Source of the DNA: Rhodanobacter sp. C05
Lineage (GTDB): Bacteria > Pseudomonadota > Gammaproteobacteria > Xanthomonadales > Rhodanobacteraceae
Direction of reading: 5' to 3'
NCBI RefSeq assembly: GCF_002001165.1
Contig: NZ_MUNQ01000020.1
Location: forward strand, 124,001-188,000
Length of the DNA: 64,000 bases
In this document: positions 37,713 through 46,044 of the stretch, in pieces
How the letters are laid out: the number at the start of each line of letters is the position of its first letter
How positions within the stretch are numbered: the first letter of the stretch is position 1
The notes under the pieces: model-generated
Databases searched by the model: none
What the model was told of the DNA's origin: nothing
What the model saw: the letters and a program-made list of their open reading frames with translations, nothing else
Program-made: the position numbers and the translations under genes

Positions 37713-38520
37713 GAGATGAGTACCTGCCTGTGGCATCCAGCCGGCGCAGGCCGACGCCATAGCGCACAGCCGGCATCGTTGTGATGGCGACGACCCACGA
37801 CACGAGCCGGCGCGAGCTGGCCGGAGTTTACCGGAATGGGCTAGTCCACGCCGTACGTTCTCTACTGGAACAGGCAGTGTCCGGAGCCACGATGCCATCA
37901 AGCGCACCTGCGTCATCAAGAACCATGCGCAGGACACTCATGTTATCGCTCGACCTCGATGCCCTGTCGGACACCACGAGCGGAAGCAAGCACAGCACGC
38001 CTCAACTCGATTCAAGCTGACGACTTCGTGCCAACTCATCTTCACGGCGCGAGCGCGCAGCAGAACTCCAGGACACAAGCTCACGGCAAGTGGCAACATT
38101 CTCAGCCCTTGCATCCCGAGCAATTTTCCCCATCAGCATCCCTGCAAACAACCACACTCCGCGCCAAAAGGCGGAATGCGCAAGAAGCGTTTGCATTTGA
38201 TTTGTCCCCCCGCTGCCCCTGTGCAACGGCTGAACTGACTTTAGCAAAAAATTACGTCACGCGCGCATTTTTACTATCTCAAGCGACACCGCGACAATTC
38301 CGCAGTTGAGTCGCCTTCGCACGGCCTTTGGACTCAAGTCCAAAGGAGCGGGGTTGATTCACACCATTTACGCTGATCCGGAACAGACCCGCTCGGAGCA
38401 TGCCGCATACCCGCTGCGGCCATTGCTACCAGTTCGATGACTAGATTGAGGACGCCGAATCGGAAGAATTCACTCGCCCACCTGGACTCAGGCTGGAACC
38501 AAGCCATTCATGTCCAAGGA
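37713..38520. other. Long intergenic region, no gene seen
   Basis: These 808 bases between arginase and the small gene at 38521 hold only short open frames with atypical composition and no ribosome sites. The stretch 38230-38280 is AT-rich. A perfect 22-bp palindrome lies at 38325-38346. Confidence 0.6.
38325..38346. repeat. Perfect 22-bp palindrome
   Basis: CCTTTGGACT and AGTCCAAAGG flank two bases. It has no following T-run. The small loop makes it more likely a protein-binding site or cruciform-capable repeat than a terminator. Confidence 0.6.
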
Positions 38521-38763
38521 CTACGCCGCTACAGCGGGCGCTGACATATCCGCGTCCGCGTACTGCACAAGGTCGATGGTGAACTCCGTGCAAGCCATTT
38601 CGACATAAACCGTGCGGCCTGAATTGGCATGTTCCTCACGCCCCAATCCACGAGCCAGGCGAATGGCATGAGCAAAACCCAGGCCGTCAAACAGCACGGC
38701 CGAACCACTGCAGATGGCCCACAAGCCATGGCTGCTTTCCTTGATGGTCAAAACGACACTCAT
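38521..38763 (-). CDS. Small hypothetical protein
   Basis: The 80-residue product (MSVVLTIKESSHGLWAICSG... ending SAPAVAA) is predicted soluble, with alternating strand-like and helical parts. A strong GGAGGG site eight bases before the ATG at 38763 supports translation. I do not recognise a family. A nearby 6-bp palindrome (38921-38933) could belong to its control region. Confidence 0.65.
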   Translation of the reverse strand: MSVVLTIKESSHGLWAICSGSAVLFDGLGFAHAIRLARGLGREEHANSGRTVYVEMACTEFTIDLVQYADADMSAPAVAA

Positions 38764-38920
38764 CGTTGCACCCTCCAGCAAGGGAATGCCCAGATATGCA
38801 ACGCCTCCCCAAGACGTTCATGAGTTTCCGGGATCGTTCCAGCTTCGCCGCCAGTACGCGCGACGTATGTCGGCGATGTCCTACAGCGGGCGTCCGGGAG
38901 TGCCGTCGAAGCAGCTATTT

Positions 38921-38933
38921 GTTGTGTCACAAC
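38921..38933. promoter_or_regulatory. Short palindrome upstream of the small gene
   Basis: GTTGTG and CACAAC are separated by one base, next to the AT-rich TTTTAATAG. It lies about 160 bp before the 38763 start in an otherwise empty 287-bp gap; its role is unknown. Confidence 0.3.
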
Positions 38934-39050
38934 CCATTTTAATAGATGCCGAAGATCAGCCAGCAGCACTGGAGTCAGCGATCCCTGCCAGGCACCTGAA
39001 CGAATCGCGCGCCGACACGCATCCCATGGTGAAAGTGCTGCGTCTCCCGC

Positions 39051-39302
39051 TCAGGGATAACCGGACAGGCTGAGCTGCCGGGGATCCGGCACGCGTCCAT
39101 ATTTCGCAAGAATGATCGGATCCGAATACATGCCGCGATCCGTGTCTGCGCCCTGCGCATACACGAGCACACCTTCGCATTGTCTGGCCAACTGCTCGCC
39201 GCAGCGGCGTGCGAACTCCTCCATGCCGTGCAGCACAGGCTTCTCGGGCAAGACGGCGCCATCCACTTCGTGAAAGCCCTGCACTACATAGAGCGTTTCC
39301 AT
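39051..39302 (-). CDS. Small hypothetical protein
   Basis: The 83-residue product (METLYVVQGFHEVDG... ending LSLSGYP) has a mixed alpha/beta look with a Cys pair (RRCGEQLARQCEG). An AGGA stretch precedes the ATG at 39302; an in-frame start 18 codons upstream has no ribosome site. No family is recognised. CRP/Clp-type sites lie 350 bp upstream on the same side. Confidence 0.6.
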   Translation of the reverse strand: METLYVVQGFHEVDGAVLPEKPVLHGMEEFARRCGEQLARQCEGVLVYAQGADTDRGMYSDPIILAKYGRVPDPRQLSLSGYP

Positions 39303-39555
39303 GATCCTGTCCTCGTATCTGACTAGCTCATCAAGCGTGCCGGCATCGAAGTGCATGAGTCGCGACGATGGTGTTAAGCGCTGGTTCTTCGTTCAGCCAA
39401 GGCACCTCCAACCAATCCGACGCAGGTACCGCGCTCAGTGACCATGAATCTCGCTCAAGGCTTCAGCGGGACATGACCTCGCACCGCTGCCATCGCCCCG
39501 CTGCGAGCCTGGCGATAGGCCGCTCCATCGAAAATCCATGTAAGTTCATGTCGGT

Positions 39556-39574
39556 TCTTGATAATTCTTCAAGA
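39556..39574. repeat. Inverted repeat TCTTGA-N7-TCAAGA
   Basis: Perfect 6-bp arms separated by seven AT-rich bases lie about 80 bp left of the first CRP/Clp site. They could be an operator; nothing else is known. Confidence 0.35.
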
Positions 39575-39648
39575 CGAACGCAAAGACACGCACTATCGCT
39601 CCGCACCAACTGCCTTGTCCGCAATGAAGTCCATGGCGCGCCGAAATC

Positions 39649-39672
39649 AATTTGTGACGAACATCACAAATT
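39649..39672. promoter_or_regulatory. CRP/Clp-type binding site 1
   Basis: The core TGTGACGAACATCACA (39653-39668) matches TGTGA-N6-TCACA exactly, and the symmetry extends by AATT on both sides to 9-bp perfect arms. In Xanthomonads the CRP homologue Clp recognises the same kind of site. It is centred at 39660.5. Confidence 0.75.
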
Positions 39673-39691
39673 TTCGCCTGGTAACGTGGGT

Positions 39692-39710
39692 AAATGTGAT
39701 CTGTATCACC
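39692..39710. promoter_or_regulatory. CRP/Clp-type binding site 2
   Basis: The core TGTGATCTGTATCACC (39695-39710) matches the CRP consensus at 9 of the 10 conserved half-site positions and is close to the E. coli consensus in its spacer too. Its centre is exactly 42 bp from site 1, four helical turns. Confidence 0.7.
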
Positions 39711-39721
39711 TATGTAGCTAA

Positions 39722-39803
39722 CCACTGCCGCCGTGAGGCGATCACTGTCCCATTCCCCCAGCCCTATAGACGGATCAAGCCCGCTTCGGCGGGCTTACTT
39801 TTT
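39722..39803 (+). ncRNA. Candidate small RNA downstream of CRP/Clp sites
   Basis: An intrinsic terminator (39777-39803) lies on the forward strand with no forward gene before it for over 1.5 kb. Between it and the CRP/Clp pair are a small hairpin (CGCC-GTGA-GGCG, 39729-39740) and an unpaired C-rich stretch. A TATGTA hexamer at 39711 could place the start near 39722. The promoter is weak by eye, so this is a hypothesis. Confidence 0.35.
39777..39803 (+). terminator. Orphan forward terminator
   Basis: AAGCCCGC-TTCG-GCGGGCTT is an 8-bp stem with a stable tetraloop, followed by ACTTTTTG. The T-tract is on the forward strand only. Confidence 0.75.
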
Positions 39804-40048
39804 GCCTGAAGTGCGTGCCCTGTCCGAAACCTCGAAGCCTGCCGTGCAAGTTGGCGAGCCGCAAAGACAGACACACCAATCACCACGTCTTTTTGTCCGT
39901 ATCACCTGGCCACTCCCAACACTGCAGTGTGAGTCAGTGCACAACAGGCGCGGCCTCAGACACACGGCCCTGCAATCCCCGTGCAATATCGACCCACAGT
40001 GAAATAAGAGCAGATCGCGGAGCAGGGCAACACGCGATGGGAGGGACA

Positions 40049-40124
40049 TGGTGCCGGCAGCAGGAATCGAACCCGCGACCTACTGATTACAAATCAGTTG
40101 CTCTACCAACTGAGCTATGCCGGC
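40049..40124 (-). tRNA. tRNA-Thr (anticodon UGU)
   Basis: The reverse strand folds into a 76-nt cloverleaf: acceptor GCCGGCA, D-arm with AGCTCAGTTGGTAGAGC, anticodon stem ACTGA/TCAGT with loop TTTGTAA (anticodon TGT), T-arm GGGTTCGATTCC and encoded CCA. It reads ACN threonine codons (ACA best). It starts 37 bases after the SPOR gene stop on the same strand, so cotranscription is possible. A weak hairpin (ATCGCG/CGCGAT, 40014-40038) lies beyond its 3' end. Confidence 0.97.
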
Positions 40125-40161
40125 GAAGGTCGGAGATTCTAGCAGGCTCTGTCCTGAGTGC

Positions 40162-40827
40162 TCAAAAACAGCCTGTGGTGTGCGAACCAATCCCGCTGAC
40201 GCCGATACGGTTGCGCCAATCGAAGTGGCTGCCGTCAGGTACCACCAGGTCGAGCCAGTATTCGGGCACGCTTTCGCTGCGTTCGCTCATGCGGGCCGGA
40301 AAACCGGCGGCGATCACCTGGTCGCGACGATTGCGCGCATTGGCCGGATCCTTGAAGACGCCCAGTGAAATCGTGTTGGGCTGATCGCCGGAACTGACCA
40401 CAAAATAGTCATCGAGATTGTGCGCACCGAGCTGGCGAGCCTGTTCCAGTGCCTGCGCACGGCTCGCGGCAGCTGGCAGGTACACCCACCAACCGCTGGT
40501 CTGGCTGGCCTGCTCCTGGCGTGAACGCATGCGGGTGACCTGGGCGGACAACGCCTGTCGCGCATTGCGCAGATCCTGCGGCGTGGAGAACGGACCCAGC
40601 GCAAGGCAGCTGTAGCTGATGGCCTGTTGTGCGCCAGCCGCACTAAGCCCGGAAGAAGGCGCTGCAGCCGTATCGGCCGCTGCCGGCAGCTCCGACAACA
40701 GGCGCAATTCGGTCACTCCGGGGTCGGTCGGATTGCCGCCGCGGGCATATGGCTGTCCCAGCAACAGCCAGGCACCTACCGCAATATTGAGGGCACTCAA
40801 GAGGACAAACAGCAGACGCAGAAACAT
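40162..40827 (-). CDS. SPOR-domain-type membrane-anchored protein
   Basis: The 221-residue product has one N-terminal transmembrane segment (MFLRLLFVLLSALNIAVGAWLL without a clear cleavage site), a linker, then a C-terminal part with GWWVYLPAAASRAQALEQAR, DDYFVVSSGDQPNTISLGVF and RDQVIAAGFPA. This pattern resembles SPOR repeats, which bind denuded peptidoglycan at the septum. It follows coaX by 31 bases in a birA-coaX operon, an arrangement known in this group. The start at 40827 begins the membrane anchor. Confidence 0.8.
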   Translation of the reverse strand: MFLRLLFVLLSALNIAVGAWLLLGQPYARGGNPTDPGVTELRLLSELPAAADTAAAPSSGLSAAGAQQAISYSCLALGPFSTPQDLRNARQALSAQVTRMRSRQEQASQTSGWWVYLPAAASRAQALEQARQLGAHNLDDYFVVSSGDQPNTISLGVFKDPANARNRRDQVIAAGFPARMSERSESVPEYWLDLVVPDGSHFDWRNRIGVSGIGSHTTGCF

Positions 40828-40858
40828 CGAACCCCCATCACCGGCAGCAACCAGCATT

Positions 40859-41620
40859 CTATCCGGGCGACGGCGCCGGCACCTGCGCATTGGCCCACAA
40901 CGCCAGGCCGCGCAGCACACCATCGTGACTCAGCTGCACCGGCAACGACAGCAGCGGCAGCAGGACCGCCGCATCGCCACCACCCAGCACCAGTGTTGCC
41001 GGGCCACCCAGTCGGTGCGCCATACGTGTGGCGAAACGTTCAATCAGAGCCGCCGCCGCCTGCCAGCAACCGGAAGTCACTGCATCAGCCGTGTTGTCGG
41101 CCAGTTCCAGAATCTCGCCGGGGCGTTCCGGGCGTACCCGCACCGTCGCATCCCGCAAGGACTGCTGCATCAGCTGCGGCCCGGGGGCGATCAAGCCACC
41201 CAGGTGCTGGCCGTCCGCAGCCAGCGCATCCAGTGTGAGCGCCGTCCCGACGCCTGCCACGACGTATGGGGCAGCCCCTTCGGCATGCGCTGCCACCATG
41301 GCCAGGAAACGATCCACACCCAGGCGCTGTGGCTCGGCATAGGCATTGCGCACGCCACAGGCGCTGGCCGGTGTCCGCAGCCAGTACGGCTCACGCTCGA
41401 ACTGCGTCGCCACGCTGGCCGCCACGGCCGACTCGCGCACGCTGTCGACCACCGAAGCGCCGACGACCTGATCGGGGCGCGGCAACGATGACCAAGCCAG
41501 TTGCAGAGCCGCGGCGACGTTTTCGTGCCAATCAACGGCACCATGCGCCAACCAGGCGTCAGGCTGCGCCTGCAGCGCCCATTTCAGTCGGGTATTACCC
41601 AGATCGAGCAGCAGCTTCAT
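40859..41620 (-). CDS. coaX: Type III pantothenate kinase
   Basis: The enzyme phosphorylates pantothenate, the first step of coenzyme A synthesis. The 253-residue protein has the phosphate motif DLGNTRLKWA at the start, GVDRFLAMVAA as LGVDRFLAM, GVGTALTLDAL and GGLIAPGPQLMQQSL, all of the ASKHA-fold CoaX family. Its ATG overlaps the birA stop by four bases, so it is translationally coupled to birA. Confidence 0.95.
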   Translation of the reverse strand: MKLLLDLGNTRLKWALQAQPDAWLAHGAVDWHENVAAALQLAWSSLPRPDQVVGASVVDSVRESAVAASVATQFEREPYWLRTPASACGVRNAYAEPQRLGVDRFLAMVAAHAEGAAPYVVAGVGTALTLDALAADGQHLGGLIAPGPQLMQQSLRDATVRVRPERPGEILELADNTADAVTSGCWQAAAALIERFATRMAHRLGGPATLVLGGGDAAVLLPLLSLPVQLSHDGVLRGLALWANAQVPAPSPG

Positions 41621-42606
41621 GCGCGGCGCACCGTGACATCCCCGCTGTCGATCGGACACAGGCTTCCATCCGCCAAACGCACCTGCAGTGCACCACGCCC
41701 ATCCACGCCGGCCCCGATGCCACCGAACATGCCGAGTGCACCACTCAACTGCAGCGGCTGGTCACGCAGCAGATCGTAGCGTGCATAGTCGGCGACGAAA
41801 CCGGCAAAGCCATCGCGTTCGAATTGGCTCAGACCTTCTATCAAGCCAGCGATCAGCGCCGCAGCCACGCGATTGCGGTCCGGTGGCGTGCCGCCAGCCA
41901 GCATAGCCAGGTCACATGCCGGCTGCCCAGCCTGTGCTTGTAGTGCCGGGGTCAACCGCAGGTTGAGGCCGATTCCGATGATTGCAGCACACGGTCCCTG
42001 GTATTCACCGCTCAACTCAACCAGGATGCCGCCCAGCTTGCCACCAGGGCGACCATCCTCGATGGCCAGCAGATCATTCGGCCATTTCAGACCGGCTCCG
42101 GCGATACCCAGCGATTCCAGTGCGCGCAGTACGATCACCCCGATCGCCAGGGACAGGCCGCTCAACGCGGCAAATCCCGATTCGAAGCGTTTGAGGCACG
42201 ACATATAGAGGTTCAAGCCCGGCGGCGACAGCCACGTGCGTCCACGCCGACCACGTCCGGCGGTCTGCGTCTCGGCCAGAAGAATACTGAGATCCTTCGC
42301 AACAGCGCCCCGCCGCTGCAATTCGCTGGACGTCGAATCCAGCTCCCAGTGCACTTCAAGTGCACCCAGTCTGCGTAGCAGTACGGCTGGCAGGGCCGTG
42401 CGGATCTGCTTCGCATCCAGCATCTGCAACGGCCACGGCAGCCGGTAACCAGCCGCTGCACGCGCCTCGATCGGTACGCCACGGGCGCGCAGAGCCTCAA
42501 TCTGCTTCCAGATCGCTGCGCGGGTCACGCCCCCCTGATCGGCCAGACTGGTGCCGGAGATCGGTTCACCCGCGGCAAGCATGGCCAGCAATTGCGCTGG
42601 CTGCAT
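41617..42606 (-). CDS. birA: Biotin--protein ligase / biotin operon repressor
   Basis: The 329-residue protein has an N-terminal winged helix (residues 1-60, GTSLADQGGVTRAAIWKQIEALR), so it can act as repressor, then the ligase domain with the biotinoyl-AMP loop GRGRRGRTW and KWPNDLL, and a C-terminal SH3-like domain. The start at ATG 42606 begins with the HTH; longer in-frame codons upstream are not family-like. coaX and the SPOR gene follow. Confidence 0.95.
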   Translation of the reverse strand: MQPAQLLAMLAAGEPISGTSLADQGGVTRAAIWKQIEALRARGVPIEARAAAGYRLPWPLQMLDAKQIRTALPAVLLRRLGALEVHWELDSTSSELQRRGAVAKDLSILLAETQTAGRGRRGRTWLSPPGLNLYMSCLKRFESGFAALSGLSLAIGVIVLRALESLGIAGAGLKWPNDLLAIEDGRPGGKLGGILVELSGEYQGPCAAIIGIGLNLRLTPALQAQAGQPACDLAMLAGGTPPDRNRVAAALIAGLIEGLSQFERDGFAGFVADYARYDLLRDQPLQLSGALGMFGGIGAGVDGRGALQVRLADGSLCPIDSGDVTVRRA

Positions 42607-42820
42607 CAGCCTGCCGCTCCTGCGGGAGCGACAACTGGCCAGCGGCGATTGACGGCGGGATAGGGCAAGATCGGCATGCACTGATTCTAGCCCGGCCGAC
42701 CTAGCGCGCGGCATCGGTGCTGTCGCCTCGTGAATGACGACCCAGCCGGAGCACTGGCACCGCAACGATGTTTCTGAGACGATCCAAGCCTTCGCTTGCG
42801 GGTCAGGGAGTTCGATCACC

Positions 42821-43141
42821 ATGCGTGTCACACACTGGCTTATCGGTTGCACCCTGTGCATTGCCGGCATCGGCAGTGCCGCCGCAACGAGTCTGGACAC
42901 CCAGGAGCAGGACAATGCCCAGCACGCGACTGCCGACAGTGCCAGTTCGCGGGATGGCAACAGCAGTGGTGGCGATGCGCTGGGGCTGACTCACGACACC
43001 CCGCGTGCTACCGGCAGCGAAAGTTCAGGCAGCACCTCCGGCAACAGCAGCGATCGCTCCAGCGGCGCCTCTTCGGCACCAGCGCCCTCTCGCCAGCCGC
43101 ACCTAGGCTGGCAATCGCTGCTGCCCGGATCCATCCAGTAG
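42821..43141 (+). CDS. Secreted serine-rich small protein
   Basis: The 106-residue product has a signal peptide (MRVTHWLIGCTLCIAGIGSA, cleavage near SAA) followed by a low-complexity Ser/Gly/Asn/Asp tract. No domain is seen. A GGGAG stretch lies 11 bases before the ATG. It ends 11 bases before mtfA on the same strand, suggesting cotranscription. It may be a surface or periplasmic linker-like protein; no function can be assigned. Confidence 0.6.
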   Translation: MRVTHWLIGCTLCIAGIGSAAATSLDTQEQDNAQHATADSASSRDGNSSGGDALGLTHDTPRATGSESSGSTSGNSSDRSSGASSAPAPSRQPHLGWQSLLPGSIQ

Positions 43142-43152
43142 CACCAGGCACC

Positions 43153-43947
43153 ATGCCCGGACGTTGGTGGCAATCACTGCGGGCACGTTTCGAACCTGCT
43201 CCAATTGCCGATGCGCTATGGCGGCGTGCATTGGCTGCGTGTCCACTGGCGCGCCGACTGGATCCCGTACGGCAGGTTCAGCTGCGTCGACTCGCCACGC
43301 TATTCCTCGCCCGCAAACAATTCCATGCATTGGCTGGCACCGTGCTGGACGACTACTGGCGCTTGCTGATTGCGATGCAAGCCTGTCTGCCGGCGCTGCA
43401 GCAGGGGGCTGGCAGCCTGCGCGGTTGGCACGAAGTGCTGATCTATCCCGGTGAGTTCAAGGTGCGCCGCAGCCATCACGATGATCGCACCGATGCCGCT
43501 ACCGGAATCGACAAGACACTGACCGGCGAGGGCTGGGAACGCGGTCCGCTGGTGCTGTCGCTGGCTGACGTGCAGTTGGATCTGGAACAGCCGTGGGACG
43601 GCTACAACGTGGTCGTGCACGAGATGGCACACAAGCTGGACATTCTCGACGGCCCGCTCGATGGCGTGCCACCACTGGTGGAAATTCCACGACGGCGCTG
43701 GATCGAGCAGTTTCAGCTGGCCTATGGCCGCCTCAGCCAGGCTTCTGCGCAGAATCACGACAGCCCGATCGCTCACTACGCGGCGGAAAGCGCCGGTGAA
43801 TACTTCGCCGTCGTCAGCGAGCTGCACTACTCGCAACCTGCGCTGCTGCGCCAGGCGGAGCCGGCAATCGCCGGATTGCTCGAGGCGTTTTACGGTCGTT
43901 CACCGGCAGAGGGTTGCGATCCACCCGGATTCGGCCGCACACGCTGA
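43153..43947 (+). CDS. mtfA: MtfA-family zinc peptidase
   Basis: The 264-residue protein is a cytosolic M90-type metallopeptidase. The HExxH motif is in VVHEMAHKLDILDG, with a downstream Glu in YAAESAGEYFAV. E. coli MtfA binds the repressor Mlc and affects glucose uptake; whether an Mlc exists here cannot be seen. The start at 43153 follows the small secreted gene closely; a longer in-frame extension overlaps that gene in another frame and is not likely. Confidence 0.9.
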   Translation: MPGRWWQSLRARFEPAPIADALWRRALAACPLARRLDPVRQVQLRRLATLFLARKQFHALAGTVLDDYWRLLIAMQACLPALQQGAGSLRGWHEVLIYPGEFKVRRSHHDDRTDAATGIDKTLTGEGWERGPLVLSLADVQLDLEQPWDGYNVVVHEMAHKLDILDGPLDGVPPLVEIPRRRWIEQFQLAYGRLSQASAQNHDSPIAHYAAESAGEYFAVVSELHYSQPALLRQAEPAIAGLLEAFYGRSPAEGCDPPGFGRTR

Positions 43948-43964
43948 ACTCGGCCGATGCCTCG

Positions 43965-45404
43965 TCAGCTCGCCGCCAAGGTTACGCTGAAACGTGCGCC
44001 ACCGAACTCCGGCGAGCGATCGACTACCAGCTCGCCCTGATAGGCATGCACGATGTCCTGCACGATCGACAGGCCGATGCCATGGCCCTGCACACGCTCG
44101 TCACCACGCACGCCACGCTGCAGAACTTTCTCGATCTTGTCTTCGGCGATGCCTGGGCCATCGTCTTCCACACTCAAACGCAGGCCAGGCCGTTGCCGAC
44201 CCGGCTGCTGCTGCATCTTCACTTCCAGCAGTACGCGATGCCCCGCCCATTTGAAGGCGTTCTCCAGCAGATTGCCCATCAGCTCCAGCAGATCACCCTG
44301 CTCGCCGTAGAACACCGCGCCATCCTCGATATCGAACTCGCAGAGCACATTCTTGGCGGCATGAACCTTCTCCAGGCTCTGCACCAGATCCTCGGCATGA
44401 CTGGCGATCAGCACTGCACTGGCAAAGGTCTGCCGGCCGGACGTGGCGGCGCGCGACAGCTGGTAGGCGACCAGCTCATCCATTCGCCGCACCTGCACCA
44501 GCACACCGTTGCGCCGCGACGATTCGTCGCCAGTGGCCGATTCAAGCTGCGAACGGATCACCGCCAGCGGAGTCTTCAGGCTGTGCGCGAGGTCGGCCAG
44601 CGTGTGCCGGTAACGGGTACGTTGCTCGCGCTCATTGGTGATGAAAGCATTGATGCGCTCGGTCAGCCCGGTCAGCTCCAGCGGGTACTGGCTGTCCAGT
44701 TGTTCGCTGTCGCCGTGTTCGACCCGGCTCATGTCGCTGGCCACTTTGCGCAGCGGGGTCAGGCTCCAGCGCAGCAGCAGCAGCTGCAGCACGATCAGCA
44801 TCACGCCGAGGATCGACAGCCAGACCACCAGCGTGCGCCGGAATACCGCGTTGTCACCCTCGAACTGCGCCTCGGTCTGCGCCACCGTCAAGGTGAGCCG
44901 CACCGATTTCCTCTCCTCGGTATCCAGCGCCACGCCATAGCTGTAGTAGTACAAGCGGCCCATGCGCGTATCGATGGGACCGACGAACTGGTCCTCGCCC
45001 GGATCCAGCAGCTTCAGGAAGCTGAAATCACGCCCAATCGCCGAGGACGACTCCCAATGGAATCCGCGATCACCCACGGCCACCGCATAGAGTCCGGAGC
45101 CGGGTTGCGAGAATTTCGGATCGGGCAGCGTGTCGTTCGGCGGCAACAGCTTGCCATTGCGGTTGACGTCGGTATTGGTGATATAGGCGATGGCAAAGTT
45201 CTGCAACCGGTCGTGCATGGCGGTCAGCGCACGCTCCTTGTTCGCCTGCGACAGGGTCAGCCCGACCAGACCGAGAAAGCCGGCCAGCACGAATCCGGTG
45301 GCAATCGCCGCGCGGGCCGCCAGTGACAGCGGCCGGCGCGGCGATTCCGGTTCATTCGTCGTCGCCGTCAGTGCGCGGGATGGCAAAGCGGTATCCGCGT
45401 CCAC
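43965..45404 (-). CDS. phoQ: Sensor histidine kinase of PhoQ type
   Basis: The 479-residue protein has two transmembrane segments (about residues 30-50 and 170-192) flanking a periplasmic sensor, a HAMP-like linker (LTPLRKVASDMSRVEHG), the phospho-acceptor in LADLAHSLKTPLAVI and an ATPase domain with NLLENAFKW and GHGIGLSIV. It forms a two-component system with the response regulator upstream. Its GTG start (45404) lies 53 bases inside the phoP gene; a later TTG is an alternative. Confidence 0.9.
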   Translation of the reverse strand: MDADTALPSRALTATTNEPESPRRPLSLAARAAIATGFVLAGFLGLVGLTLSQANKERALTAMHDRLQNFAIAYITNTDVNRNGKLLPPNDTLPDPKFSQPGSGLYAVAVGDRGFHWESSSAIGRDFSFLKLLDPGEDQFVGPIDTRMGRLYYYSYGVALDTEERKSVRLTLTVAQTEAQFEGDNAVFRRTLVVWLSILGVMLIVLQLLLLRWSLTPLRKVASDMSRVEHGDSEQLDSQYPLELTGLTERINAFITNEREQRTRYRHTLADLAHSLKTPLAVIRSQLESATGDESSRRNGVLVQVRRMDELVAYQLSRAATSGRQTFASAVLIASHAEDLVQSLEKVHAAKNVLCEFDIEDGAVFYGEQGDLLELMGNLLENAFKWAGHRVLLEVKMQQQPGRQRPGLRLSVEDDGPGIAEDKIEKVLQRGVRGDERVQGHGIGLSIVQDIVHAYQGELVVDRSPEFGGARFSVTLAAS

Positions 45405-46044
45405 GTACCGTCTCGATGGGTTTGAGGGTACCTTCCGGATCGAGCTTGCGCCGCAACCGGCCGATGAACACTTCGAGCACGTTGGAGTCGCGGTCGAAAT
45501 CCTGCTGGTAAATGTGCTCGGTGAGGTCGGCCTTGGAAACCAGCTCGCCAGCGTGCAGCATCAGATATTCCAGCACTTTGTATTCGTAGCTGGTCAGGTC
45601 GACCAGCTTGCCTTCCACCGTCACCGTCTGCGCAGTCGTGTCCAGCTTGATCATGCCGCAGGCCAGGATCGGCTTCGACCAGCCGCTGGCGCGACGCACC
45701 AGCGCGTTGATGCGCGCCAGCAGTTCCTCCACGTGGAAGGGTTTCACCAGATAGTCGTCGGCGCCGTACTTCAGTCCCTCGACCTTGTCCTGCCAGCTGC
45801 CACGCGCAGTCAGGATCAGGATCGGATAGCGCTGGCCAGCCTCGCGCAGCGCCTTGACCAGATCCATGCCGGACATCTTGGGCAGGCCCAGGTCAATGAT
45901 CGCCAGATCGAACGGTACTTCGCGGCCGAGGTAGATACCTTCCTCGCCATCCTGCGCTGCATCGACCGCAAAACCGTCCCGCTTCAGGCGTGCCGCCAGC
46001 GTCTCGCGCAACGGCGCCTCGTCCTCCACCAACAGGATGCGCAT
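45352..46044 (-). CDS. phoP: OmpR-family response regulator of PhoP type
   Basis: The 230-residue regulator has the acidic pocket VEDEAP, phospho-acceptor Asp in IIDLGLPKMSG, Thr/Lys in LTARGS and DDYLVKPF, and a winged-helix DNA-binding domain (SYEYKVLEYLMLH...RRKLDP). Its ATG overlaps the stop of the PepSY gene (TGATG), and it overlaps phoQ, so three genes form one coupled operon. PhoP/PhoQ systems respond to low divalent cations or antimicrobial peptides. Confidence 0.93.
   Translation of the reverse strand: MRILLVEDEAPLRETLAARLKRDGFAVDAAQDGEEGIYLGREVPFDLAIIDLGLPKMSGMDLVKALREAGQRYPILILTARGSWQDKVEGLKYGADDYLVKPFHVEELLARINALVRRASGWSKPILACGMIKLDTTAQTVTVEGKLVDLTSYEYKVLEYLMLHAGELVSKADLTEHIYQQDFDRDSNVLEVFIGRLRRKLDPEGTLKPIETVRGRGYRFAIPRTDGDDE

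Larger units (their letters stand above)
39303..40048. other. Regulatory intergenic region upstream of tRNA-Thr 3' end
   Basis: This 746-base stretch has no convincing protein gene. It contains an inverted repeat (39556-39574), two CRP/Clp-type sites (39653-39668, 39695-39710), a forward terminator (39777-39803) and a weaker third CRP-like match TGTGA-N6-GCACA (39928-39943). Confidence 0.65.

Noticed and set aside
37959..38309. A 116-codon forward frame in the empty region after arginase
   Set aside because: It has no ribosome site, no domain and a composition unlike its neighbours.
38921..38933. A third CRP/Clp site at the GTTGTG/CACAAC palindrome
   Set aside because: The half-sites are separated by one base instead of six, so it does not match the CRP spacing.
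39815..40384. A forward frame running through the tRNA-Thr region
   Set aside because: It crosses the tRNA gene and the 3' part of the SPOR gene on the opposite strand, so it is not a real gene.
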